In this document: one piece after another, positions 1 to 7,723 of the stretch
Layout: every line of letters begins with the position of its first letter
Position numbering within the stretch: position 1 is the first letter of the stretch
Program-made: the position numbers and the translations under genes
Notes under the pieces: model-generated
Seen by the model: only the letters and a program-made list of their open reading frames with translations
What the model was told of the DNA's origin: nothing
The model's database searches: none
From: Rubrobacter_D sp963840835
GTDB lineage: Bacteria > Actinomycetota > Rubrobacteria > Rubrobacterales > Rubrobacteraceae
NCBI GenBank assembly: GCA_963840835.1
Contig: CAWJAM010000001.1
Coordinates: 186,001 to 250,000, forward strand
Length of the DNA stretch: 64,000 nucleotides
Direction of reading: 5' to 3'

Positions 1-1
1 G

Positions 2-1540
2 AGCGCCTTCCTCTCGGTCGGGCGTGTCCAGTCTCCGACCCTGGTCCTTATAGCGGACCGCGAGCGCGAGCGGCGCGCCTTCATCCCTGAACCTTACTGG
101 GAGCTTGAGGTGAACCTGAAGAACGGTGAGCCGTTCACCGTTCGACACCAGACCGAGCGCTTTGACGATGAGGCCAGGGCGAAGAGCGCCTACGAGAACG
201 TCGCGGAGACGGCGAGGGTCGAGGAGGTTCAGCAGAAGTCGGCGACCCGCAAGCCGCCGGCGCCGTTCAACACCACGGCCTTCCTCACGGCGGCCGCGAA
301 CATCGGGATCAGCCCCTCCAGGGCGGCCCGCATCGCCGAAGACCTCTACACCGACGGCTACATCTCTTATCCCAGGACGGACAACACCGTCTACCCGCCC
401 TCGCTCGACCTGCGCGAGGTGCTCGGCTATCTGGGGCGCGTCGAGGGCGTCGGGCAGCACGCCGAGAAGCTCCTCCGGCAGGACAAGCTCTCGCCCACGC
501 GGGGGAAGAAGGAGACGACGGACCACCCCCCGATCTACCCGACAGGATACGCCGCGAAGGAGTCGATGCGCGAGGACCGCTGGAAGGTCTACCAGCTCGT
601 CGTCAGGCGTTTTCTGGCCACCCTCTCCGGCCAGGCGAAGACTCTGAGGACGACGCTCCGCTTCGATTCCGGCGGCGAGCCGCTCGTCACGGGCGGGACG
701 GTCGTCACCGAGGAGGGTTGGCTAGGCGTCTACCCCTACAGTCGCCGCGCGGACGAGGAGATCCCCAACCTCTCCGAAGGTGACGTAGTCAAGGTCATTG
801 ACAAAGAGATCCTCTCCAAGGCGACCCAGCCCCCAGGCCGTTACGGCGCTGGCCGCCTCATAACTGTGATGGAGGACCTGGGCCTTGGCACCAAGGCGAC
901 GCGCCCGAACATTATCCAGAACCTCTACGACCGCGGCTACGTCCACGACGACCCGCTGGTCCCGACGGAGAAGGGCATGGGTGTGGCGCAGGCCCTCACG
1001 GACTTCGCCTCGGAGATAGCCTCCCACGAGATGACCGCCAAGCTCGAGCGCAGCATGGACGAGATCTCGGAGGGCAAGATCAGCAAGGAGACCGTCGTTG
1101 ACTCCTCCCGCGAGGTGCTCCGAAAGGTCTACGACCACCTGCAGGATTCCGAGACCGAGTTCGCGGATATCGTGTGGGATGGCATAAGGACCGACGAGAC
1201 CATAGGCACGTGCCCCGAGAGCGGGCACGACCTGATCATCCGCCGCAACCGGAAGAGCCGCAAGCGCTTCGTGGGCTGCTCTGGCTATCCGGACTGCCGC
1301 GTCACCTATCCTCTGCCGCAGCGCGGTGAGATAATACCCCTAGGTACCCTGTGCGATGCCTGCGGCTCGCCGGAGATCAAGGTGCTCGGGGGGAAGCGCC
1401 CCTGGATAACATGCATTAATATGGACTGCCCGAAGAAGCAGGCGCAGCGCGAGGCCGCCGAGAAGGCGAAGGAACAAGAAGAGGGGGGTGGGGGATCATC
1501 GATCGAGAGCGCTCAGGAACTTCAGAAGTCCACCACATAG
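2..1540 (+). CDS. topA: DNA topoisomerase I, C-terminal part (5' end outside window)
   Basis: Type IA topoisomerase, which relaxes negative supercoils by a transient 5'-phosphotyrosine link. The frame is open from base 2 with the family motif SVGRVQSPTL, so the window edge cuts the gene and the real start lies upstream. The active-site tyrosine is in the SYPRTD motif (codon 368-370), followed by the GRLITVMEDLGLGTKATRP segment. The C-terminus has two zinc-ribbon-like units: one C-x5-H...C-x4-C (CPESGH...CSGYPDC) in which the second cysteine is replaced, and one four-cysteine unit (CDAC...CINMDC). A low-complexity Glu/Gly tail follows. Identification is secure; only the N-terminal half is missing. 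Confidence 0.95.
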   Translation, partial: SAFLSVGRVQSPTLVLIADRERERRAFIPEPYWELEVNLKNGEPFTVRHQTERFDDEARAKSAYENVAETARVEEVQQKSATRKPPAPFNTTAFLTAAANIGISPSRAARIAEDLYTDGYISYPRTDNTVYPPSLDLREVLGYLGRVEGVGQHAEKLLRQDKLSPTRGKKETTDHPPIYPTGYAAKESMREDRWKVYQLVVRRFLATLSGQAKTLRTTLRFDSGGEPLVTGGTVVTEEGWLGVYPYSRRADEEIPNLSEGDVVKVIDKEILSKATQPPGRYGAGRLITVMEDLGLGTKATRPNIIQNLYDRGYVHDDPLVPTEKGMGVAQALTDFASEIASHEMTAKLERSMDEISEGKISKETVVDSSREVLRKVYDHLQDSETEFADIVWDGIRTDETIGTCPESGHDLIIRRNRKSRKRFVGCSGYPDCRVTYPLPQRGEIIPLGTLCDACGSPEIKVLGGKRPWITCINMDCPKKQAQREAAEKAKEQEEGGGGSSIESAQELQKSTT

Positions 1541-1665
1541 AGAGCAGGTTCGACCTCGCCGATGAACGGGCCTTCTACGTACCCTCGGCGTACACCCGCG
1601 CCACGGGGTACCTGATCCTGCTCGCCATTATCGTCGTGGTCTGGTATTCTGCTGTATACAATTAA
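1495..1665 (+). CDS. small single-pass membrane protein, start uncertain (ATC?)
   Basis: This frame overlaps the last codons of topA and runs to a TAA at 1663-1665. The translation ends in a hydrophobic stretch (YLILLAIIVVVWYSAVYN) typical of one transmembrane helix, preceded by a charged region, about 57 residues in all. There is no ATG, GTG or TTG in the frame after a stop near 1417. A purine-rich AGGGGGG sits about eight bases before an in-frame ATC at 1495, so ATC is a candidate start. No family is recognised. The membrane-like tail argues for a real gene, the missing start against it. Confidence 0.35.
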   Translation: MIDRERSGTSEVHHIESRFDLADERAFYVPSAYTRATGYLILLAIIVVVWYSAVYN

Positions 1666-1700
1666 GGTAAGTGAAGACAGCGTTAAAGGGTGAGTAGAGC

Positions 1701-2465
1701 TTGGCCCCGATCATTGGCATAACCGCGACTTTGAAAGAGGACGTCGACACCGTCGCGGAGCGGCCTCTCGGCAGGTTCGTAAGGACCGACCTCGACTATG
1801 TGGAGGGCGTCGCGGGGGCCGGGGGGGCTCCCGTGGTGCTACCGCCGGTGGGGGACGAGAGGATGGCCGGGGCGGTGATCCAGAGCCTCGACGGTCTACT
1901 CTTGAGCGGCGGGAGCGACCTCGACCCCGGCTACTACGGCGAGGAGCCGGCACCCGAGCTCGGACCGACGATACCCGAGCGGGACGCCTTCGAGATTGCG
2001 CTGATGGAACTGGCGCTAGGAAGGGGTCTGCCCATCTTCGGGATCTGCCGCGGGATGCAGGTACTCAACGTGGCCCTTGGCGGCACGTTGTACCAGGACC
2101 TCCCTTCGCAGCGGGAGGGGGAGGTGCTCAAGCACAGGCAAGCTACCCCCAAGTGGCAGCCCACGCACGAGGTGGAGGTAGAGGACGGGTCCTACATCGC
2201 TGGGGTGATGGGCCGGGATCTCGTAAAGGTCAATTCCTATCACCATCAGGGGATCAAAGACCTCGCCGAAGGGCTGGTCGTCACGGGCCGTTCTTCGGAT
2301 GGGGTGATCGAGGCCGTGGAGGCGGGGGATCTCTCGCAGCGGTGGCTGCTCGGCGTCCAGTGGCACGCCGAGGCGATGCGCGGAGCGGGCCCGCAACAGG
2401 AGAGACTCTTCGAGGCCCACGTCTCGGCGGCGGAGCACCACGCCCTGCGCAGGGCCGCGGCCTAG
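1701..2465 (+). CDS. class-I glutamine amidotransferase-like (peptidase C26, PuuD-type) hydrolase
   Basis: Member of the gamma-glutamyl-gamma-aminobutyrate hydrolase/peptidase C26 family, which cleaves gamma-glutamyl amide bonds in polyamine or related catabolism. The nucleophile cysteine is in GICRGMQVLN (codon 2046-2048). The His and Glu of the triad are in the GVQWHAEAM motif near the C-terminus, and the NSYHHQ loop is present. Length (254 aa) is normal. The start is TTG at 1701. The TAG stop at 2463-2465 is in the same frame as tmk, with no other stop between. The exact substrate cannot be told from the sequence. Confidence 0.85.
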   Translation: MAPIIGITATLKEDVDTVAERPLGRFVRTDLDYVEGVAGAGGAPVVLPPVGDERMAGAVIQSLDGLLLSGGSDLDPGYYGEEPAPELGPTIPERDAFEIALMELALGRGLPIFGICRGMQVLNVALGGTLYQDLPSQREGEVLKHRQATPKWQPTHEVEVEDGSYIAGVMGRDLVKVNSYHHQGIKDLAEGLVVTGRSSDGVIEAVEAGDLSQRWLLGVQWHAEAMRGAGPQQERLFEAHVSAAEHHALRRAAA

Positions 2466-2507
2466 AGAAGGCCAGCCGCGCGAGAGACGCAGGGTAGGCG
2501 CAGGGGT

Positions 2508-3131
2508 ATCTTCGTAACCATCGAAGGCCCCGACTTCTCGGGCAAGTCCACCCTGGTGCGCGCCGTAAGGCCGCTCCTCGCCGCTTCGCGGCCTCCCACG
2601 CACTTCACGCGCGAGCCCGGCGGTACCCCTGCGGCAGAGCGCATCAGGGGTATCGTCCTGGATCCGGACCTGGAGATGGACGCATGGACGGAGGCTTACC
2701 TGTACGCGGCGGCCCGCGCCGACCACGTCAGGGAGGCCATACTCCCGCGCCTCGAAGCGGGCGAGAACGTGCTCTGCGAGCGGTACCTGGACTCGAGCCT
2801 CGCCTACCAGGGCTTCGGGAGGGGGCTAGGCGTCGACGCGGTACGTGCCCTGAACGCCTACGCTGTAGGCACCGTCGTCCCAGACAGGACCTTCTACCTG
2901 CGCCTCGTGGGGGACGAGAGGGAGCGGCGCGCCAGGAAGCTCGGCGCCCCTTTAGACCGGATCGAGGCCGTCGGAGACGACTTCATGCGGCGCGTTGAGG
3001 AGGGGTTCGAGGAGCTGGCCCGTCTCGAGCCGGAACGCGTCGAAGCCCTCGACGCCTCGCTCCCACCGGACGAGCTCGCAATGCTGGTAGTGGGTAGGGT
3101 GCGCAGCCTGCAATATACTCGCGGAAACTAG
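2508..3131 (+). CDS. tmk: thymidylate kinase, probable non-standard ATC start
   Basis: Phosphorylates dTMP to dTDP. The P-loop is EGPDFSGKST, followed by FTREPGGTPAAERIR and the ERYLDSSLAYQGFGRG motif, all typical of Tmk. The first standard start (GTG 2556) lies after the P-loop and cannot be right. Between the upstream TAG (2463) and the P-loop the frame has no ATG, GTG or TTG. ATC at 2508 would give the N-terminus (M)FVTIEGPDFSGKST, which is what the family shows. A purine-rich AGGGT lies about 12 bases upstream. Translation coupled to, or reading through from, the upstream gene is an alternative. The product is certain, the start is not. Confidence 0.85.
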   Translation: MFVTIEGPDFSGKSTLVRAVRPLLAASRPPTHFTREPGGTPAAERIRGIVLDPDLEMDAWTEAYLYAAARADHVREAILPRLEAGENVLCERYLDSSLAYQGFGRGLGVDAVRALNAYAVGTVVPDRTFYLRLVGDERERRARKLGAPLDRIEAVGDDFMRRVEEGFEELARLEPERVEALDASLPPDELAMLVVGRVRSLQYTRGN

Positions 3132-3158
3132 GTGCGTTTCGGAGGGAAGACGAGGGCT

Positions 3159-4271
3159 ATGGCTGAAGCACCGGACAGGTTCGAGAGCTTACTAGGGAAC
3201 GAGACGGCGTTGCGGCTGCTCGGGCGGGCCTTGCGTACCTGCGAGGTCTCGCAGGCGTACCTGTTTTACGGACCTGTCGGCGTGGGCAAGCGGACGGTGG
3301 CGCTGAAGTTCGGGGCCGCGCTGGTCGCCGGGGGCGACGCGGCGGCCGAGGACAGGGCGCTCAGGGGGCTGCATCCCGATCTAACGGAGGTCCTGCCCGA
3401 GGGGGCGTTCACGACCATCGGGCAGGTGAGGGAGATACTGCGCCTCGCGGCGAGCCGGCCCTTCGAGGGCGCGCGACGGGTTTTCATCCTGCAGGCGGAC
3501 ACCCTGAACGTGCAGGCGGCGAACGCGCTCCTGAAGACGCTCGAGGAACCGGAAGGCGAGACGGTCTTCGTGTTGCTGGCGACCTCGCGCGAGGGGGTGC
3601 TGCCCACGATCCTCTCCCGCGCGCAGGCGGTGCGCTTCAACCCCGTGCCGGCCGACGAGGTCGCGCGGTTTCTCGAACAGCGGGGCGCGCCCGAGCCTGG
3701 TCTCGCTGCGGCGCTCGGAAGGGGCAGCGTGGGGCTCTCGCTGCGGTACGCCGAGGACCCCGGGTTCGGGGAGCTGCGTGAGGCGGTCTTCCGGGCGGGA
3801 TTCGCGTTTATGGAGGACTTCGAGGGAAGGCACGAGGCCGTCAGGGGGATCGTGGACCGCGCCGAGGCGGTGGGTGCGGCGCGTGAGCGCGAGGTCCTTG
3901 CACGGTTCGAGGAACCGGACAGGCGCGCTAAAGAGGTCGCCAAACGCGCTGGAAAGGCTGCGCGTGATGGCGGTCTGCGAGAGTCCCTGGAGCTGCTGAC
4001 TTTACTCTACAGGGACGCGGCAGTAATAGAGGCCGGTGTGGAGGAACTCGTCGCCAACACGGACAGGGTCGCGGAGATCCGCGGGTACCTGGATCAGTAC
4101 CGGGCGGCCGATTGGGTGGGGGCGGCCCGCTCTCTGGGGGAAGCGCGCGCTGCACTTGCGTATAATGTCTCCCCGGAGGCGATCCTGGAGGTGGCGTTAT
4201 CGCGCATACGGCGGAAGATACTCGTACCCTCCCGAGGCTCGTTGACGTCAGGGTCCCCGGCTGGAGCGTAA
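3159..4271 (+). CDS. holB: DNA polymerase III subunit delta'
   Basis: Clamp-loader AAA+ subunit. Walker A is GPVGVGKRT near residue 40. The segment ADTLNVQAANALLKTLEEPEGETVFVLLATSREGVLPTI-type (Walker B substitute, then sensor region) and the LSRAQ serine-arginine finger motif are present. No four-cysteine zinc module is visible after Walker A, unlike the E. coli protein. ATG 3159 has a GGAGG at 3141; a GTG at 3132 would add nine residues. The gene follows tmk by about 27 bases, and ricT overlaps its end. Confidence 0.88.
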   Translation: MAEAPDRFESLLGNETALRLLGRALRTCEVSQAYLFYGPVGVGKRTVALKFGAALVAGGDAAAEDRALRGLHPDLTEVLPEGAFTTIGQVREILRLAASRPFEGARRVFILQADTLNVQAANALLKTLEEPEGETVFVLLATSREGVLPTILSRAQAVRFNPVPADEVARFLEQRGAPEPGLAAALGRGSVGLSLRYAEDPGFGELREAVFRAGFAFMEDFEGRHEAVRGIVDRAEAVGAAREREVLARFEEPDRRAKEVAKRAGKAARDGGLRESLELLTLLYRDAAVIEAGVEELVANTDRVAEIRGYLDQYRAADWVGAARSLGEARAALAYNVSPEAILEVALSRIRRKILVPSRGSLTSGSPAGA

Positions 4272-5101
4272 CCAGACTCTGCTACGCTAGGGATCTGGAC
4301 CTCAGGGTCGGCTACACGGTGGTCGTCGCGACCGAGGTGGGGGAGTTCATCGGGCGTGTCGCCCTGACGCCCCGCCGCCGCGAGCCCTACACCCAGCCCT
4401 ACGACATTGTCCGCGTCGTCACGCAGGAGGACGCAAGGACGGAGGACGCCAACAGGGAACTTGGGCGTACCGTCAGGGAAGAGGCCAGGAAGCTGGCCAG
4501 GGACCACAGGATAGAGGGCGTGCAGTTCATAGGTTGCGACGTCTCCCTTGACCGTGCCTACATCGAGGTCAAATACGAGAACGGTGGGAAGGACGTGGAC
4601 CTGGGTGCGGTCAAGAGCAGCCTCGAGAGGGCCTACGACGCCAGGGTCGCCCTCAGGGAGTTCCGCTTTATAGAGCGGTCAGGGGACGCGGGAGGGTGCG
4701 ACACCTGCGGGTTGCCCCTCTGCTGCGCGACGTGGAGCGGCGCAAGGAGCATGGGTCCAGTCAACGTCAGGCTCGCCAAGCAGCAAGGCGTGACGCCCAA
4801 CGAGAAGATCCTGGGCTGTTGCGGCGAGGTCAAGTGCTGCATGCGCTACGAGCACGACACGTACAAGGAGTTCAAGGAGCGCGCGCCCTTCCGCAACTCG
4901 ACCGTGAGGCTCGACGACAGGGAAGGCAAGGTCGTCGACTACTCGATGGTCAAAGACTCCGTCCTGGTCCAGTTCGGCACCAGGCGCTCGGACCAGGAAC
5001 TGATCTCACTCGGCTCCCTGGCCAGGGACAACCCAGGCATTATCCCCGCCGATACGGACGAGTGGGAGCTACCCGAGACCCCACGGGATCAGAACTCCTA
5101 A
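4199..5101 (+). CDS. ricT: PSP1-domain protein RicT (YaaT), probable non-standard start
   Basis: Cysteine-rich PSP1 protein. In Bacillus RicT works with RicA and RicF as an Fe-S complex in RNA maturation and developmental control. The signature is the cysteine clusters CDTCGLPLCC and ILGCCGEVKCCMRYE, followed by the basic KEFKERAP segment. The family's N-terminal beta region is encoded upstream of the first standard start (GTG 4319), in an open frame beginning near 4166, so the gene starts earlier. GGAGG at 4187 is followed seven bases later by in-frame ATC 4199, giving (M)AHTAEDTRTLPRLVDVRVPG. It overlaps holB by about 73 bases in another frame. Confidence 0.8.
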   Translation: MAHTAEDTRTLPRLVDVRVPGWSVTRLCYARDLDLRVGYTVVVATEVGEFIGRVALTPRRREPYTQPYDIVRVVTQEDARTEDANRELGRTVREEARKLARDHRIEGVQFIGCDVSLDRAYIEVKYENGGKDVDLGAVKSSLERAYDARVALREFRFIERSGDAGGCDTCGLPLCCATWSGARSMGPVNVRLAKQQGVTPNEKILGCCGEVKCCMRYEHDTYKEFKERAPFRNSTVRLDDREGKVVDYSMVKDSVLVQFGTRRSDQELISLGSLARDNPGIIPADTDEWELPETPRDQNS

Positions 5102-5108
5102 GGCCGGC

Positions 5109-6065
5109 ATGCCGGATAACCTCTGCGACGTACCAGGCGTACTCGTGGGCCACGCCGCCGATACCGAAGGGGCGACGGGCTGCACGGCGGTCCTCTTCGA
5201 AAACCCCGAGGGGGCCGTCGTCGGCGTGGACGTGCGCGGCTCCTCCCCGGGCACGCGCGAGACGGACCGACTCGGACCTGTCGGGGCTGTCCGCCCCACG
5301 CACGGTCTGCTCCTCACCGGCGGAAGCGCCTTCGGGCTCGCCGCGGCGGATGGCGTGGTCCGCTTCCTCGAAGAGAAGGGCATTGGCCTCGACGTGGGCG
5401 TCGCCCGCATACCCCTGGTCTCGGCGGCTGTCCTCTTCGACATCGTCATCGGCGACCCGGCGGTACGTCCTGACGCGGAGATGGGTTACAGGGCCGCCTC
5501 CTCGGCCACAGAGGGAGATTTCGCCCAGGGAAGCGTCGGGGCCGGTACGGGCGCGACGGTGGGGAAGATACTCGGGATGGACCGCGCGATGAAGGGCGGC
5601 CTCGGGAGCGCCTCGGTCCGGCTCGAAGGCGGCCTCGTCGTCGGCGCCCTCGCCGCCGTCAACGCCTTCGGGGAGGTCAGGGACCCGTGGACCCGGCGCG
5701 TGATCGCCGGCCCGCGCCTCGACGACGGCACGCTTGGCGATACCGTGGAACTGCTCCCAGAGGCGGCCGTCCGCCTGCGGTGGGGAGAGAACACCACCCT
5801 CGGGATCGTGGCCACCAACGCGCGCCTCTCCAAGCCACAGGCGAACAAGGTCGCCCAGATGGCCCACGACGGCCTCGCCCGCGCCATATACCCGGTTCAC
5901 ACGACCGTGGACGGCGACGTCGTCTTCGCCGCGTCGACGGGCGGGGTGGAGACGGTGCCCGACGTCGTCGGGGCGTGGGGGGCGCGGATGATCGAGGAGT
6001 CCATCGTGCGGGCCGTCCGCGCCGCGGAGGGCATGTACGGTATCCCCGCCGCCCAGGATCTGTAG
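5109..6065 (+). CDS. P1 (DmpA/BapA)-family autocatalytic peptidase
   Basis: Member of the P1 family of N-terminal nucleophile hydrolases (DmpA aminopeptidase, BapA beta-peptidyl aminopeptidase), which self-cleave before a serine. The N-terminus DVPGVLVGHA and the GGSAFGL segment are typical. The cleavage site is GGLGSASV, with Ser as the new N-terminal nucleophile. Length (318 aa) fits. It starts seven bases after ricT and may share its transcript. The physiological substrate is unknown. Confidence 0.85.
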   Translation: MPDNLCDVPGVLVGHAADTEGATGCTAVLFENPEGAVVGVDVRGSSPGTRETDRLGPVGAVRPTHGLLLTGGSAFGLAAADGVVRFLEEKGIGLDVGVARIPLVSAAVLFDIVIGDPAVRPDAEMGYRAASSATEGDFAQGSVGAGTGATVGKILGMDRAMKGGLGSASVRLEGGLVVGALAAVNAFGEVRDPWTRRVIAGPRLDDGTLGDTVELLPEAAVRLRWGENTTLGIVATNARLSKPQANKVAQMAHDGLARAIYPVHTTVDGDVVFAASTGGVETVPDVVGAWGARMIEESIVRAVRAAEGMYGIPAAQDL

Positions 6066-6178
6066 CGTAGAGGTCGGCCCGCACCCGACTGTGGGGGATC
6101 ACCGAGCCTCCATGGAGCGGCTTCTTGATCCTTGCGCTACAATACTTTCGAAGGGGCAAAGGGAAGGAGACCCAACGT

Positions 6179-7222
6179 ATGAAGGCGCTTGTCTACCACG
6201 GTCCTGGGGAAAAGCAGTGGGAGTCGATGCCCGATCCAGGCATCGAGCAGCCGGAAGATGCCATAGTCAGGATCGACACCACGACGATCTGCGGGACGGA
6301 CCTGCACATACTCAAAGGAGACGTCCCCACGGTCGAGGAGGGACGTACCCTGGGCCATGAGGCGGTCGGGACGGTCGTGGAGACCGGATCGGCGGTGCGG
6401 GACGTAGAGGAGGGTGACAGGGTCCTCGTCTCGTGCATCTCCTCTTGCGGGCGGTGCGCGCACTGCAAGCGGGGTTTGTACAGCCAGTGCCTCAACGGGG
6501 GTGGTTGGATCCTGGGCCACCTCGTGGACGGTACGCAGGCCGAGCACGTGCGCATTCCGTTCGCGGACAACGGCCTCTACAAAGTCCCAGAAGGACTCTC
6601 CGACGAGCAGGTCCTCTTCCTGTCGGACATACTGCCGACGGGCTTCGAGATAGGGGTGCTAAACGGCGCCCTCAAACCTGGCGACACCGCCGCCGTGGTC
6701 GGCGCCGGGCCGGTCGGACTCGCGGCGATCATGACCTCCAGGCTCTACGGTCCGGGGCGCGTGATCGCCATCGACCCTGACACCTCGCGGCTGGAGCGCG
6801 CCAGGCAGTTCGGCGCGGACATTACGGTAGATAATTCGTCCGAAGACGCGGTGGAGAAGGTCATGGAGGTCACCGACGGGCTCGGGGCGGACGTGACCAT
6901 AGAGGCCGTAGGTATTCCGGAGACCTTCGAGCTGTGTACCGAGCTGGTGCGCCCCGGCGGGCACGTCGCCAACGTCGGGGTCCACGGCGCGCCTGCCACG
7001 CTCCATCTGGAGACGCTCTGGATCAAGAGCGTCACCATCACCACCGGGCTGGTGGATACCACCTCGACACCCACCCTTCTCGAGTTGGTCTCCGAGGGAC
7101 GTCTTGACCCCACACCCTTCGCCACCCACCGCTTCGGGCTGGGCGAGATCATGGACGCCTACGACGTATTCTCCGACGCCGCCAGGACCAACGCCCTGAA
7201 GGTCGTGCTCTCAGCCTCCTGA
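6179..7222 (+). CDS. zinc-dependent alcohol dehydrogenase (secondary-alcohol type)
   Basis: Medium-chain dehydrogenase. The catalytic zinc motif CGTDLHI and GHEAVGTV, the structural-zinc cysteines CGRCAHCKRGLYSQC and the nucleotide-binding GAGPVGLAA are all present. ATG 6179 has a GGGAAGGAGA ribosome site; an upstream ATG at 6125 would add 18 residues with no similarity to the family. A perfect 34-bp palindrome just after the stop probably ends the transcript. It sits at the edge of the monooxygenase cluster and could oxidise a secondary alcohol such as 2-propanol. That role is inferred from position. Confidence 0.88.
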   Translation: MKALVYHGPGEKQWESMPDPGIEQPEDAIVRIDTTTICGTDLHILKGDVPTVEEGRTLGHEAVGTVVETGSAVRDVEEGDRVLVSCISSCGRCAHCKRGLYSQCLNGGGWILGHLVDGTQAEHVRIPFADNGLYKVPEGLSDEQVLFLSDILPTGFEIGVLNGALKPGDTAAVVGAGPVGLAAIMTSRLYGPGRVIAIDPDTSRLERARQFGADITVDNSSEDAVEKVMEVTDGLGADVTIEAVGIPETFELCTELVRPGGHVANVGVHGAPATLHLETLWIKSVTITTGLVDTTSTPTLLELVSEGRLDPTPFATHRFGLGEIMDAYDVFSDAARTNALKVVLSAS

Positions 7223-7223
7223 A

Positions 7224-7257
7224 GCGATGAGCAGAGGTCATGACCTCTGCTCATCGC
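7224..7257. terminator. perfect 34-bp palindrome after adh
   Basis: GCGATGAGCAGAGGTCA followed at once by its exact complement. There is no T-tract. It is likely a bidirectional terminator between the rightward alcohol dehydrogenase and the leftward genes. It directly abuts an octamer palindrome, and its outer GCGATGAG arm recurs in the hairpin at 21457-21481. Confidence 0.6.
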
Positions 7258-7336
7258 GCACTTCAGCCAGTCAGCCAGTCAGCATTTCAGCAAGAACAAA
7301 AGCTGAAGTGCTGAAGTGCTGAAATGCTGAAGTGCT
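7257..7336. repeat. octamer-built palindromic repeat, copy 1
   Basis: Units of about 8 bp (ACTTCAGC, CAGTCAGC, ATTTCAGC) run up to a spacer AAGAACAAAA, then the complementary units (GCTGAAGT, GCTGAAAT) run out. The whole can fold into one long imperfect hairpin. It ends exactly at the stop codon of the next gene. Related copies lie at 12.1, 12.25, 21.5 and 22.2 kb. Confidence 0.8.
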
Positions 7337-7666
7337 CTAATTGAGGCCTGCTCCTCCTTCGGTTCGCTTCGACACTTCGCTGTCGATCTGCTTTCTCACC
7401 TCTGGCGGCGGGCCCTGGATGTACATGACGGCGCCCCAGGACATGAAGATGGTCGGGGTCTCCGTGCTACGCGTCACCTCGATCCCAAGTGGTCCGTAGT
7501 TCTCGAGGAAGAACGAGGCTGTTATGGCCTCGGGTTGGCCCTTGACCGACTTGGTTGGCTCGCTCTGATCCAGGTTCGGACCGGACATGTAGGTGATGAA
7601 GACCCAATACCCCAACCAATCCTCGAGTACGGGCTTATCCGTTCCCGCTCTACTCTCTGGTTCCAT
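7337..7666 (-). CDS. hypothetical protein of the monooxygenase cluster
   Basis: A 109-aa protein with a good ribosome site (AGGAGG, about eight bases before the ATG). It is rich in aromatic and acidic residues (DWLGYWVFITYMSGPN, FLENYGPLGIEV). It has no signal peptide, membrane helix or cysteine motif, and I do not recognise the family. It lies about 57 bases downstream of ppdK on the same strand and its stop touches an octamer palindrome, so it is probably the last gene of that transcript. Confidence 0.65.
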   Translation of the reverse strand: MEPESRAGTDKPVLEDWLGYWVFITYMSGPNLDQSEPTKSVKGQPEAITASFFLENYGPLGIEVTRSTETPTIFMSWGAVMYIQGPPPEVRKQIDSEVSKRTEGGAGLN

Positions 7667-7723
7667 CTCTCTAACCTCCTGATTGGCGGCGCTCTGCCCT
7701 GGAGCGCCGAAACCTATCTGCCA

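Noticed and set aside
7257..7336. A CRISPR array in the octamer repeats
   Set aside because: Units are 8 bp and contiguous, with no unique spacers and no cas genes; the pattern is that of a palindromic intergenic element.
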